DNA of 64,000 nt from Burkholderia sp. HI2500 (GTDB taxonomy: Bacteria > Pseudomonadota > Gammaproteobacteria > Burkholderiales > Burkholderiaceae): NCBI RefSeq assembly GCF_002223055.1, contig NZ_NKFL01000007.1:310001-374000 (forward strand), in the 5' to 3' direction. How positions within the stretch are numbered: position 1 is the first letter of the stretch; every line of letters starts with the position of its first letter. Under the pieces are notes generated by a model. That model did not search any database and had not been told where the DNA came from. It saw only the letters and a list, made by a program, of their open reading frames with translations. Positions 16,671 through 25,473 of the stretch are shown in pieces. The position numbers were made by a program, and so were the translations under genes.

Positions 16671-17293
16671 GAGCGGCCTCCGGCGGGTTCCACCGGCACG
16701 ACCCAGTCCCACAGCTGGCGCGCATCGTGGCCCGCGATCAGCGGGATCAGCACCATCAGCACGGCCGTGGCCCACAAGCCCGCGCCGGGAATGATCTGCA
16801 TGAGGCTGGACAGCTTGATGATGGCGATCAGGATGCCGAGCAATCCGACCTCGATCATGCTCCACGGCCGCAGCGCGACGAGCAGCCGCATCAGCGGGCC
16901 GAACGCGGGCGCACGATGCCCTGCACGGGCAAAGGCCAGCAACCAGATCAGCGTGGCGATCTGCAGGAACGGCACCACCACGATCGCGAGCGCCGTCGGA
17001 ATCGCGATCGGCGCGGCGTAGCCTTTGGCCAGCGCGAGCGCGGATTGCCACAGCGTGGCTTCGCTGTGCAGCCCCTGCACGCTGATCCGCATGATCGGGC
17101 AGAGGTTGGCGATGGCAAACACCACGCCTGCCGCCATCGCCAGCGCGAGCCACCGGTCGATATCGAGCCAGCTCGCGCGAAACAGCACGGCCGAACAGCG
17201 CTCGCAACGCGCGACCTCGTGCGGCGCCAGCGCGCGGCGTCGGTAGACGCTGTCGCAATGCTCGCAGGTGATCAGGGCCGGAAACGTGTCCAT
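16667..17293 (-). CDS. pqiA: PqiA first half (separate gene)
   Basis: A 208-aa membrane protein, first gene of the pqi operon. A Cys4 zinc-ribbon (C10, C13, C30, C33: CEHC...CERC) precedes four transmembrane segments, with the family signature AIANLCPIMRISVQG. I start at the ATG at 17293; an ATG seven codons upstream is possible. PqiA proteins are inner-membrane partners of PqiB in lipid transport between membranes, induced in E. coli by superoxide generators. Its promoter carries the phased CTCCATC repeats described separately. Confidence 0.9.
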   Translation of the reverse strand: MDTFPALITCEHCDSVYRRRALAPHEVARCERCSAVLFRASWLDIDRWLALAMAAGVVFAIANLCPIMRISVQGLHSEATLWQSALALAKGYAAPIAIPTALAIVVVPFLQIATLIWLLAFARAGHRAPAFGPLMRLLVALRPWSMIEVGLLGILIAIIKLSSLMQIIPGAGLWATAVLMVLIPLIAGHDARQLWDWVVPVEPAGGRS

Positions 17294-17352
17294 GGGTTCG
17301 TGTTGCTCGCGCATGCGGTCTCGATGATGGGGTTCGCAGTGTGCTTGGCGTC

Positions 17353-17392
17353 GATGGACGCTTTGGTGCGGTTTGATGGAGAAATGATGGAG
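17353..17392 (-). promoter_or_regulatory. Phased CTCCATC direct repeats upstream of pqiA
   Basis: On the minus strand CTCCATC occurs at 17392-17386 and 17381-17375 (11-bp step). A variant GTCCATC at 17359-17353 lies 33 bp from the first, so the units keep 11-bp helical phase. The block ends 59 bp before the pqiA1 start. A nearly identical block precedes the RND operon (26695-26734). Tandem 11-bp repeats are typical of OmpR-family response-regulator sites. Confidence 0.65.
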
Positions 17393-17438
17393 CCGTCACG
17401 AGCTTGAAGGCGTTGCGTCTCCATCGATGGCGATCGCG

Positions 17439-19013
17439 TCACGCCTTCGCGGAAATGGCGCGGAGTTCCTCGAGATCGAGGTCGCGCGTCAGTTCGTGCA
17501 GCGTGTGCTCGTCGATGTCGCCGGCGCGATAGAGGCGCATGAGCTCGGCCCGACCCGCCGCGATCAATTCCAGCACGGTGTCCGAACGCGCAACGAGGTG
17601 GGGCTTGTATTCGTCGGCGTGGCGCGCGTAGCGGGCCATGTCCTCGGCCTTGTGCCGGTGAATGTCCAGGAGCATCGGGTGAACGAGTTCGCCTGCCGCG
17701 TTGTAGGCCCGTTTTGCCATCAACTCGTACTGCACCTTGGCAATCACGGCCTGCGCCTCGCTCATGCTCAGGCGAGGCTGGTCGCTTTCCGGCGCCGCGA
17801 GCCCGGTCCAGCGGATCAGGGCGCCGAGCGACTGCCCCTGCACCAGCACGGTGGCGAGGATGACGGCGATGGCGGTGACGAGGATGAAATCACGCCCCGG
17901 AAAGCTCTCCGGGAGGCTGGCGGCGAGCGCCAGGGTGATCACCCCGCGCATGCCGGCCCAGCTCAATACCGTGGCGTCGGCCAGCCCGAGCGGATGGAAG
18001 CGGGTCACGCCCAGCTTCCGCAGCAGGATGAGCGCGCCGTCCGACACATACACCCAGGCAAACCGCGCGAGGATGACGGCCAGCACGACGATCAGCACCG
18101 GTATACCCATCTCCGCGAGCATCGAGTCGAGCCCGTCGCCCCGCTGGATCAACTCATGCAGCGAGGATCCGATGATCAGGAACACGAACGCCTCGAGAAT
18201 GAAGATCGTGACGGACCAGAAGCCGGTGCCGTACAGTCGCGCCGACGCGCCGAGCACGCGGTGCTGGAACCAGGCGCAGATGAGGCCCGTCGTCACCGTG
18301 GCGATCACCCCCGACACGTGGAAGCGCTCGGCCAGCAGATAGGAACCCCACGCACACAGCGGGCCGGCGGCGATGACCAGGCTGTCTTCGTCGAGATGGC
18401 GCATCAGGATGACCCACGCGCCCCCCACGAGCGCGCCGACCAGTACGCCGCCCAGCGCGAGCAGGGCGAAGCTGCCGAGGGCTTCGGCCGGACTGAACAG
18501 GCCCGTCACGCCCGCTGCCACCGCGAAGCGGAACAGCACGAGGCCCGTTGCGTCGTTGAACAGGCTCTCGCCCTCCAGGAGGATCAGGAGGCGGCGCGGC
18601 AGTTTCACCCGCTGCAGTGCGGCGCGGGCCGACACCGCATCCGGCGGCGCGACCAGCGCGCCCAGGGCCGCGCAGGCGGCCCAGGGCAGGGCGGGCACGA
18701 GCCAGTGCGCGACGAGGGCCACCACGACCGTGGTGAAGAGCACCGCCCCGATCGCCAACGCCCCGACGCCCAGCATGTGCCGGCGCAGGTGGTCGAGTGA
18801 GATGCCCAGGGCGCTGTCCATCAGCAACGGGGGCAGGAAAATCACCAGCACCAGTTCCGGATCGATATGCACCTCGGGCAGGCCGGGCAGGAAGGCGATG
18901 AAACCGCCGCCGATGATCAGCGCGACGGCAGGGGGCAGCCCGAGCTTGTGCCCGACGTAGTGCAAGACAAGGATCGCCAGCAGCAGCGCGATCATCAATT
19001 CGAAAATGGCCAT
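17439..19013 (-). CDS. Na+/H+ antiporter, CPA1 (NhaP/NHE-like) family
   Basis: A 524-aa inner-membrane cation/proton antiporter with about 12 hydrophobic segments. Family landmarks are FLPPLLMDSALG, APPDAVSARA in TM5 and LLEGESLFNDATGLVLF in TM6, the last holding the conserved E-x-x-x-ND motif of NHE/NhaP transporters. The hydrophilic C-terminal about 120 residues form a cytosolic helical domain. Expected role is exchange of Na+ or K+ for H+ in pH and salt homeostasis. It is transcribed in the same direction as pqi but 145 bp upstream, with the pqi promoter block in between. Confidence 0.93.
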   Translation of the reverse strand: MAIFELMIALLLAILVLHYVGHKLGLPPAVALIIGGGFIAFLPGLPEVHIDPELVLVIFLPPLLMDSALGISLDHLRRHMLGVGALAIGAVLFTTVVVALVAHWLVPALPWAACAALGALVAPPDAVSARAALQRVKLPRRLLILLEGESLFNDATGLVLFRFAVAAGVTGLFSPAEALGSFALLALGGVLVGALVGGAWVILMRHLDEDSLVIAAGPLCAWGSYLLAERFHVSGVIATVTTGLICAWFQHRVLGASARLYGTGFWSVTIFILEAFVFLIIGSSLHELIQRGDGLDSMLAEMGIPVLIVVLAVILARFAWVYVSDGALILLRKLGVTRFHPLGLADATVLSWAGMRGVITLALAASLPESFPGRDFILVTAIAVILATVLVQGQSLGALIRWTGLAAPESDQPRLSMSEAQAVIAKVQYELMAKRAYNAAGELVHPMLLDIHRHKAEDMARYARHADEYKPHLVARSDTVLELIAAGRAELMRLYRAGDIDEHTLHELTRDLDLEELRAISAKA

Positions 19014-19159
19014 GGTGAGGGTTCTGTAGTCGGCGCTTCAGCGCTTCGGTGGTGAATGGCCCATGAGCGCTTCGGCGGGATGGAAGGCGCACTGAGCGGC
19101 CCGGTTTCCAGGAGCCGGGCAGCTTCAGCGCCCGGCCGGGAGCGGGAAGGGCGCCACGT

Positions 19160-19672
19160 CTATGTCGTGATCCGCGCAAAGTCGATGCAGGCGATGTGAA
19201 TCGCGAGAATCATCGCGGACGCGTTCGTCGGCCGACCATTTCGCACGCTTGGCCGAAATATCTCGTCGCCGGGGGTGATGGGCCTACCGCTCATCGCGCA
19301 TATCCCTGCCCGTCTGGCGAATCCTTTGTGCCAGTTTTGATAGCCGTAATGTCCGCCCGTCGAATCCCGCCACGAAAGCACCACCGTGCTGGACGTCGGT
19401 TGATCCAGGATATCGATCGTCGCGCTGCACCTCGATCGATCGCCGGAAGTCATTTTTCTGCGTGAATCAAGTGCGCCGTCGTTGCGCTGCCGGTTGATTC
19501 GCGCGCCGTCGCTGCATGCGTTGAGTGAGTGCATCATGTGGCGCCAGCGCTCCTCCGGTTCGATTGCGTCGATCGAAATCAACGTTACGCGGCCGAGCCG
19601 TGAATCGGCGCTGCTTTCCCGTTCGCGAGCATCGCCATCGATCGACGAAGAGACATTGCCCTGATTGCTCAT
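19160..19672 (-). CDS. DUF3331-like protein
   Basis: A 170-aa protein. The core STVVLSWRDSTGGHYGYQNW...ARRAGICAMSGRPITPGDEIFRPSVRNGRPTNASAMILA (residues about 90-160, only key parts quoted) matches my memory of DUF3331, a family largely confined to Burkholderia and relatives. The CAMSG...GD-I-RP pattern suggests a small metal- or nucleic-acid-binding fold, but the function is unknown. The ATG at 19672 is preceded by GAGGG. The first 85 residues look disordered and Ser/Arg-rich. Confidence 0.75.
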   Translation of the reverse strand: MSNQGNVSSSIDGDARERESSADSRLGRVTLISIDAIEPEERWRHMMHSLNACSDGARINRQRNDGALDSRRKMTSGDRSRCSATIDILDQPTSSTVVLSWRDSTGGHYGYQNWHKGFARRAGICAMSGRPITPGDEIFRPSVRNGRPTNASAMILAIHIACIDFARITT

Positions 19673-19794
19673 TTCGACCCTCGCTGCGCGCATGCGGTTG
19701 ATCAGATCTCTGGAAAAGACGTCTTTCCGAGGACGACTCGAAAACAAAGGAATCGCAGCGTGGCCGCCGGCGTGCAATGCGCGTCGGCCTGTTG

Positions 19795-20049
19795 CTATGA
19801 GCCCGTTGCGCGCACCAGTCTGACGAGATCGACGATCGTCGCGACCAGCGCGGCCAGCAAGACGGCTGCGAGCATCAGATAGCTCGGCGTCTCCCGGATC
19901 ACCACCGCGATCGGGTTGTCGGTCGCGGGAGACGACACGGCCAGGATCAGGCCGTAGGCGACGAACCATCCGGTCGCGATCGTCAGCACGACCGCGACCG
20001 TCAGGAGTCCGACGATCCGCGCCATGTGCCTTGTGCCGCTGCGATCCAT
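19795..20049 (-). CDS. Small two-helix membrane protein downstream of the response regulator
   Basis: An 84-aa ORF starting 9 bp after the response-regulator stop. It has two hydrophobic helices (IVGLLTVAVVLTIATGWFVAYGL and YLMLAAVLLAALVATIVDL; only parts of longer segments) joined by a short polar loop. An internal ATG at 20025 is an alternative start. No family recognised. The tight spacing suggests cotranscription with the regulator, so it could modulate the RND pump or the kinase, but this is inference. Confidence 0.6.
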   Translation of the reverse strand: MDRSGTRHMARIVGLLTVAVVLTIATGWFVAYGLILAVSSPATDNPIAVVIRETPSYLMLAAVLLAALVATIVDLVRLVRATGS

Positions 20050-20058
20050 GGCGCGCGT

Positions 20059-20757
20059 TCAATGGCTGCTGCGCAGCCGGTAGCCGACCCCGCGCATCAC
20101 CTCCGGCATCCCGGACGCGCCCGCGCATTCAAGCTTCTTGCGCAGCCGGCTGATGTGGCTGTCGACGGTGCGCTCCAGCGCATCGACGTCGGCAAGGCAG
20201 GCGTCGATCAGTTCGCTGCGCGTGAACACGCGGTTCGGCGAGCCGGCCAGGTGCGCAAGCAGCCGGAATTCGGTCAGCGTCAGCGAGACGCCGGTTTCTC
20301 CGGTGTCGGTGCGGACCGTGGTCAGATAGCTTTGCGTGTCGATTTCAAGGTTGCCGACCTTGATGAAGCGCCCGGACGTGGCCGTTTCGAAACGACGCAG
20401 GATCGCGCGGATGCGCGCGACCACCTCGGCCGGATTGAACGGCTTCGTGATGTAGTCGTCCGCGCCGAAACGCAGCCCCTGCAAGCGATCGATCTCGCGG
20501 TCGAGCGCCGTGATGATGACGATCGGCGTGTCGCTGCGGCGGCGCAGTTCGACCAGGACTTCCCAGCCGTCCTTCTTCGGCATCCTGACGTCGAGCAGGA
20601 TCAGGTCGGGCTTCAGGACGGGCTCCACGTCGAGCACGGCCTGGCCGTGATCGACGCGGTAGGTGCGAAAGCCGTCGTGGGCGAGGTACGCGTCGAGTAT
20701 GTCGGCGATCTCCGGATCGTCTTCGGCAATGAGTATCAGAGGGTTCATCGGGTTCAC
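20059..20757 (-). CDS. OmpR-family response regulator, AdeR/BaeR-like
   Basis: A 232-aa regulator with receiver residues E12-D13-D14, phospho-site D56 (LILLDVRMPKKDGWEVL) and K104 (YITKPFNP), and a C-terminal winged helix (LTLTEFRLLAHLAGSPN, MRGVGYRLRS). The receiver resembles Acinetobacter AdeR and BaeR as I remember them (ITALDxxID, KPFNPxEVxAR). It follows the outer-membrane factor gene of the RND operon by 105 bp on the same strand. Its likely partner kinase lies at the other end of the operon (27057-28196). It is the best candidate to bind the CTCCATC repeats. Confidence 0.92.
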   Translation of the reverse strand: MNPMNPLILIAEDDPEIADILDAYLAHDGFRTYRVDHGQAVLDVEPVLKPDLILLDVRMPKKDGWEVLVELRRRSDTPIVIITALDREIDRLQGLRFGADDYITKPFNPAEVVARIRAILRRFETATSGRFIKVGNLEIDTQSYLTTVRTDTGETGVSLTLTEFRLLAHLAGSPNRVFTRSELIDACLADVDALERTVDSHISRLRKKLECAGASGMPEVMRGVGYRLRSSH

Positions 20758-20862
20758 TGGAAGTGAGCGTGACCGTTAGGGCGATCCGGCGGCGCGGCAC
20801 GTGCGCCGCCGGACTTCACCGTGCTTTCAGTCGTCGCGAACGGATGGGCGACGGCCCATTGC

Positions 20863-22305
20863 TCAGTTTTTTGCCACGCTGTTGGCGGGAGGCACGTCGG
20901 TGTCGGTCAGCCCGCCACCGAGCGCCTTGTAGAGCGCGACCGCGTTGCCCAGTTCGGCGTTGCGCAGATCCAGCAACGTCTGGCGCGCGGCGTACAGCTG
21001 GCGCTGCGAGTCGAGCAGTTCCAGCCGATCCTCGATGCCGGCGCGATAGCGCAGGTTCACGAGATCGGTCCGGCGCTCGGCGCTCTTGACGACCTTGGTC
21101 TGCGCGTCGATCTGGCGGCTGAAGGTCTCGCGCCCGGCGAGGCCGTCGGCCACTTCGCGGAACGCGGTCTGGATCGAGCGTTCGTACTCGACGACCGCGC
21201 TGGACTTGCGCACTTCCGCGAGATTCAGCTCGGAACGCAGCCGGCCGCCCTGGAAGATCGGCAGCGTGACCTGCGGCGCGAAGCTCCACACGCGCTGGCC
21301 GCCGTCGAACAGGCTGCCCAGCCCCGGGCTGAGGAAGCCGATCGACGACGTCAGCGACAGGCGCGGGAAGAATGCCGCGCGCGCCGCGCCGATGTCGGCG
21401 TTGGCGGCGACGAGATTCTGCTCGGCCTGCTGGATGTCCGGCCGGCGGTACAGCAATTCCGACGGCAGTCCGGCCGGCAGCTTGGTCATCACCGGCTGGC
21501 GCTCCAGCGACAGCGGATCGGGCAGGTTCTTCGGCAGGTCGGTGCCGACCAGCAGCCGCAGCGCGTTGCCCGCCTGCTCGACGGCACGCGAACGCGCCTC
21601 GAGATCGGCGCTGGCGCTCGCGACCTGGCCTTCGGCCTGCGCGATGTCGACGCCGCTCGCCTGGTCGGCGAGCTTCAGGCGGCGCGCGAGGTCGAGCGAC
21701 TGGCGCCAGTCGTTCAGCGTGCGTTCGGACAGCGCGCGCTGCTCTTGCGCGAGACGCTCGGCGAAATACGCGTTGGCCACGGAGCCGACGAGCGCGATCT
21801 GCACCGCCCGGCGGCCGTGATCGGTCGCGAGGTAGCGCGCGAACGCGGCATCCGACAGCGACTTCACGCGGCCGAACAGGTCGATCTCGAACGCGCTGAG
21901 ACCGATGTTCACGCCGTACTGGTTCTGCGTGTTTTCGAGCAGCGGCGGGTTCGATTGCGAGTCGGCGGCCGTGCGTTGGCGCGTGAAGCTCGCGCCGGCA
22001 CCGATCGACGGCAGGCGCGCGGAACGCTGGATGCCGTACTGCGCTTCGGCGGCCTGGACGTTCAGCGCGGCCAGGCGCAGGTCGCGGTTGTTCTCGAGTG
22101 CGAGCTCGATCAGGCGCTGCAGGCGACGGTCGCCGAACATCGAGCGCCAGCCGAGATCGGCCGCGTTCGCGTGCTGGTCGGCCGCGACCGCGGTCGTATA
22201 GGCGGTCGGCACCGGCAGCTCGGGCTTGACCAGCTTCGGCGCCATCGAGCACGCCGACAGCGCGAGCGCGGCGGAAACCGCTGCGGAAAGAATGAGTAAT
22301 CGCAT
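20863..22305 (-). CDS. RND outer-membrane factor lipoprotein (OprM/AdeC-like)
   Basis: About 480 aa. The lipoprotein signal ends LALSACSMAP and is followed by two OEP domains (NLVAANADIGAARAAFFPRLSL; GIEDRLELLDSQRQLY) that trimerise into the TolC-like channel. It is the outer-membrane exit duct for the adjacent RND pump. I start at the ATG at 22305, which has GAAGG upstream; an ATG at 22320 would overlap the pump gene by 11 bp. It is the third gene of the adaptor-pump-channel operon. Confidence 0.93.
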   Translation of the reverse strand: MRLLILSAAVSAALALSACSMAPKLVKPELPVPTAYTTAVAADQHANAADLGWRSMFGDRRLQRLIELALENNRDLRLAALNVQAAEAQYGIQRSARLPSIGAGASFTRQRTAADSQSNPPLLENTQNQYGVNIGLSAFEIDLFGRVKSLSDAAFARYLATDHGRRAVQIALVGSVANAYFAERLAQEQRALSERTLNDWRQSLDLARRLKLADQASGVDIAQAEGQVASASADLEARSRAVEQAGNALRLLVGTDLPKNLPDPLSLERQPVMTKLPAGLPSELLYRRPDIQQAEQNLVAANADIGAARAAFFPRLSLTSSIGFLSPGLGSLFDGGQRVWSFAPQVTLPIFQGGRLRSELNLAEVRKSSAVVEYERSIQTAFREVADGLAGRETFSRQIDAQTKVVKSAERRTDLVNLRYRAGIEDRLELLDSQRQLYAARQTLLDLRNAELGNAVALYKALGGGLTDTDVPPANSVAKN

Positions 22306-22309
22306 GGCA

Positions 22310-25300
22310 TCAACCTTCATGTTCGTGGGTCACGGCGGCGGGCTTCTTGCCGGATGCGCGCCAGGCCGAGATGCGTTCCTGGATGCTCATCACGAACACG
22401 TAGAAAACCGGAACGAAGAAAATGGCCAGCACGGTGGCGGTCACCATGCCGCCGAACACGCCGGTGCCGATCGCGTGCTGCGTCTCGGCGCTGGCGCCGG
22501 TCGCGATCATCAGCGGGACGACGCCGAGGCCGAATGCGAGCGAGGTCATCAGGATCGGGCGCAGACGCAGCTTGGACGCCTGCACGGCCGACTCGATCAG
22601 CCCCATGCCTTCCTCGCGCAACTGCTTCGCGACTTCCACGATCAGGATCGCGTTCTTCGCCGACAGGCCGATCACGGTGATCATCCCGACCTTGAAGAAC
22701 ACGTCGTTCGGCATCCCGCGCAACATCACCGCGGCGAGCGCGCCGATCAGGCCGAGCGGCACCACCAGCATCACCGACAGCGGAATCGCCCAGCTCTCGT
22801 AGAGCGCCGCGAGCACCAGGAACACGACGACCATCGACAGCGCCATCAGCATCGGCGCCTGCGAAGCCGACTCACGCTCCTGCAGCGACTGGCCGGTCCA
22901 CGCGACCGTGAAGCCCGGCGGCAACTGCGCGGCCAGATGCTCCATCTCGGCCATCGCCGCGCCGCTGGAGTAGCCGGGGGCCGAGCCGCCGGAGATCCGT
23001 GCGGACGGGTAACCCTGGAAGCGCACCAGCTGCAGCGGGGTTTCCGACCAGACCGGGCGCACCACTTCGGACAGCGGCACCATGCCGCCGGTCGCGTTGC
23101 GCACGTAGAGCTTCATCACGTTCTCGATCTGCATGCGGGCCGGCGCATCCGCCTGGATGATCACCTGCTGCATGCGGCCCGCGTTCGGGAAGTCGTTCAC
23201 GTAGGTCGAACCCATCGCGGCCGACAGCGTGTCGCTGATGGTCGTGAACGACACGCCGAGCGCTTCGGCCTTGTCGCGGTCGATGTCCAGCTTCACGCTC
23301 GTGCCGGCCGGCAGGCTGTCCGGATAGACGCCGGTCACCACCTTGCTTTGCGCGGCCAGTTCGAGCAGCTTGGCTTCAGCCGCCTTGAGTGCCGCGTAGC
23401 CCTGGTTCGCGCGATCCTGCAGGCGCATCGTGAAGCCCGAGCTGGTGCCGAGCCCGTCGATCGCCGGCGGCAACAGGCTCATGACCGTGCCTTCCGTCAC
23501 GCCGCCCATCGCGGCCTGCGCGCGCATCGCTTCGTCCATCGCGTTTGCCCCTTCGCGCTTGTCCCAGTCCTTGAGCACCGCGTAGTTCAGTGCCGCGTTG
23601 GAGCCGAGGCCCGAGAAGCCGTAGCCGATGATGGAGATGCTCGACTCGATGCCCGGACGCGACGCGAGATGCTTCTCGAGGGTCTTGACCACGTCGCCGG
23701 TGCGCTCGACGGTCGAATCCGACGGGAGCAGGAAGCCGGTCATGAAGTAGCCCTGGTCTTCCTCGGGCAGGAACGACGACGGCAGCATGCGGAAGCCGAA
23801 CACCAGCGCGGTGGAGATCGCGACGAACAGCAGCATCACGCGGCCCGTGCGGCCGACCAGCTTGCCGACGCGCGTTTCGTACCAGCTCGTCATGCGGTCG
23901 AAGCGGCGGTTGAACCAGCCGAAGAAGCCGCGCTTCTCGTGGTGGCCGTGCTCGACCGGCTTGAGCATCGTCGCGCACAGGGCCGGCGTCAGCGTCAGCG
24001 CGAGCAGGGCCGAGAACATGATCGACACGGCCATCGACATCGTGAACTGCTGATAGATCACGCCGACCGAACCGCTCGACATCGCCATCGGCAGGAACAC
24101 GGCCGTCAGCACCAGCGTGATGCCGATGATGGCGCCGGTGATTTCCTTCATGGCCTTGATCGTCGCGTCCTTCGGCGACAGGCCTTCTTCCACCATCAGG
24201 CGTTCGACGTTCTCCACGACGACGATCGCATCGTCGACGATGATGCCGATCGCGAGCACCATGCCGAACATCGTCAGCACGTTGATCGAGAAGCCTGTCA
24301 TCAGCATGACCGTGAAGGTGCCGAGCATCGCCACCGGCGCGACGATCGCCGGGATCAGCGTGTAGCGCACGTTCTGCAGGAACAGGTACATCACCAGGAA
24401 CACGAGCACCATCGCTTCGATCAGCGTGTGAATCACCTTCTCGATCGAGATCTTCACGAACGGCGCGGTATCGAACGGGATCGAGTAGGTCATGCCGGAC
24501 GGCATCGTCTTGGCGATCATGTCCAGTTGCTCGCGCACGGCCTCGGCCGTCTTCACCGCGTTGGCGCCCGGCGCCAGCTGCACGCCGGCGAAGGTCGCGG
24601 GTTTGCCGTTCTCGCTGTTGACGAAGGTGAACGACTGCGGGCCGAGCTCGACCCGCGCGACGTCGCCGAGCACGACCTTCGAGCCGTTCGCGTTCGCGCG
24701 CAGCACGATCTTCGCGAACTGCTCGGGCGACGTGAGCTGGCCTTGCGCGGTGAGCGGAACCGTGACGCGCTGGCCCGGCAGCGCGGGCGCCGCACCGAGG
24801 CTGCCCGGGGCGATCTGCACGTTCTGCTGGGCGACGGCCGTCGTCAGGTCGTTCATCGACAGGCCGTAGGTGATCAGCTTCTGCGGATCGACCCAGATGC
24901 GCATCGCCTGTTCGGAGCCGAACAGCTGCACCTTGCCGACGCCTTCGACACGGCGCAGGTCCTCGACGACGTTGCGCGCCATGTAGTCGGCCAGCGCGTT
25001 TTCGTCATAGCGGCCGCTGTCCGACTTCAGGCCGACGAACAACAGGAAGCCGGTGGAGGCGGACTCGACGATCACGCCGTTTTGCCGCACGACGGGCGGC
25101 AGGCGAGGCTCGACCGACTTGAGCTTGTTCTGCACCTCGACCTGCGCCATCGCCGAATCGGTGCCGGGCTTGAAGGTCGCGGTGATCTTCGCCTGGCCGG
25201 ACGTATCCGACGCCGATTCGAAGTACAGCAGGTTGCGGACGCCGGACAGCTCGCGCTCGATGAGGCTCAGCACGCTGTCGGTCATCGTCTGCGGCGTGGC

Positions 25301-25453
25301 GCCCGGGTAGGTGGCGGTAATGGTGACGGTCGGCGGCGCGACCGACGGATAGCGCGCAACCGGCAGTTCGGGGATGGCGATCAGGCCCAGCAGGATGATG
25401 AAGAGGGCGATCACCCACGCGAAGACCGGGCGCCGGATGAAGAATTGGGACAT
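22310..25453 (-). CDS. RND multidrug efflux pump (HAE1 family, AdeB-like)
   Basis: A 1,047-aa inner-membrane RND transporter, full length. TM1 is preceded by MSQFFIRRPVFAWVIALF. The proton-relay aspartates lie in TM4 (GIIVDDAIVVVENVER), and two large periplasmic loops separate the 12 TM segments. The N-terminal 400 residues are closer, as I recall the sequences, to Acinetobacter AdeB (ERELSGVRNLLYFES, FDTAPFVKISIEKVIHTL) than to MexB or MexF. Expected to export amphiphilic drugs and detergents with proton import. Its adaptor and channel genes flank it directly (21 bp and 4 bp gaps). Confidence 0.95.
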   Translation of the reverse strand: MSQFFIRRPVFAWVIALFIILLGLIAIPELPVARYPSVAPPTVTITATYPGATPQTMTDSVLSLIERELSGVRNLLYFESASDTSGQAKITATFKPGTDSAMAQVEVQNKLKSVEPRLPPVVRQNGVIVESASTGFLLFVGLKSDSGRYDENALADYMARNVVEDLRRVEGVGKVQLFGSEQAMRIWVDPQKLITYGLSMNDLTTAVAQQNVQIAPGSLGAAPALPGQRVTVPLTAQGQLTSPEQFAKIVLRANANGSKVVLGDVARVELGPQSFTFVNSENGKPATFAGVQLAPGANAVKTAEAVREQLDMIAKTMPSGMTYSIPFDTAPFVKISIEKVIHTLIEAMVLVFLVMYLFLQNVRYTLIPAIVAPVAMLGTFTVMLMTGFSINVLTMFGMVLAIGIIVDDAIVVVENVERLMVEEGLSPKDATIKAMKEITGAIIGITLVLTAVFLPMAMSSGSVGVIYQQFTMSMAVSIMFSALLALTLTPALCATMLKPVEHGHHEKRGFFGWFNRRFDRMTSWYETRVGKLVGRTGRVMLLFVAISTALVFGFRMLPSSFLPEEDQGYFMTGFLLPSDSTVERTGDVVKTLEKHLASRPGIESSISIIGYGFSGLGSNAALNYAVLKDWDKREGANAMDEAMRAQAAMGGVTEGTVMSLLPPAIDGLGTSSGFTMRLQDRANQGYAALKAAEAKLLELAAQSKVVTGVYPDSLPAGTSVKLDIDRDKAEALGVSFTTISDTLSAAMGSTYVNDFPNAGRMQQVIIQADAPARMQIENVMKLYVRNATGGMVPLSEVVRPVWSETPLQLVRFQGYPSARISGGSAPGYSSGAAMAEMEHLAAQLPPGFTVAWTGQSLQERESASQAPMLMALSMVVVFLVLAALYESWAIPLSVMLVVPLGLIGALAAVMLRGMPNDVFFKVGMITVIGLSAKNAILIVEVAKQLREEGMGLIESAVQASKLRLRPILMTSLAFGLGVVPLMIATGASAETQHAIGTGVFGGMVTATVLAIFFVPVFYVFVMSIQERISAWRASGKKPAAVTHEHEG

Positions 25454-25473
25454 GACTGGATGCTCCCCGTGAC

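Noticed and set aside
16023..17399. A single 458-codon PqiA spanning both halves
   Set aside because: That frame encodes the second half only from about 16670; its upstream part is out of frame with the real first-half protein, which has its own zinc-ribbon and start.
17427..18800. A long plus-strand frame opposite the Na+/H+ antiporter
   Set aside because: Charged, repetitive composition without motifs; the antiporter frame has 12 TM helices and conserved residues.
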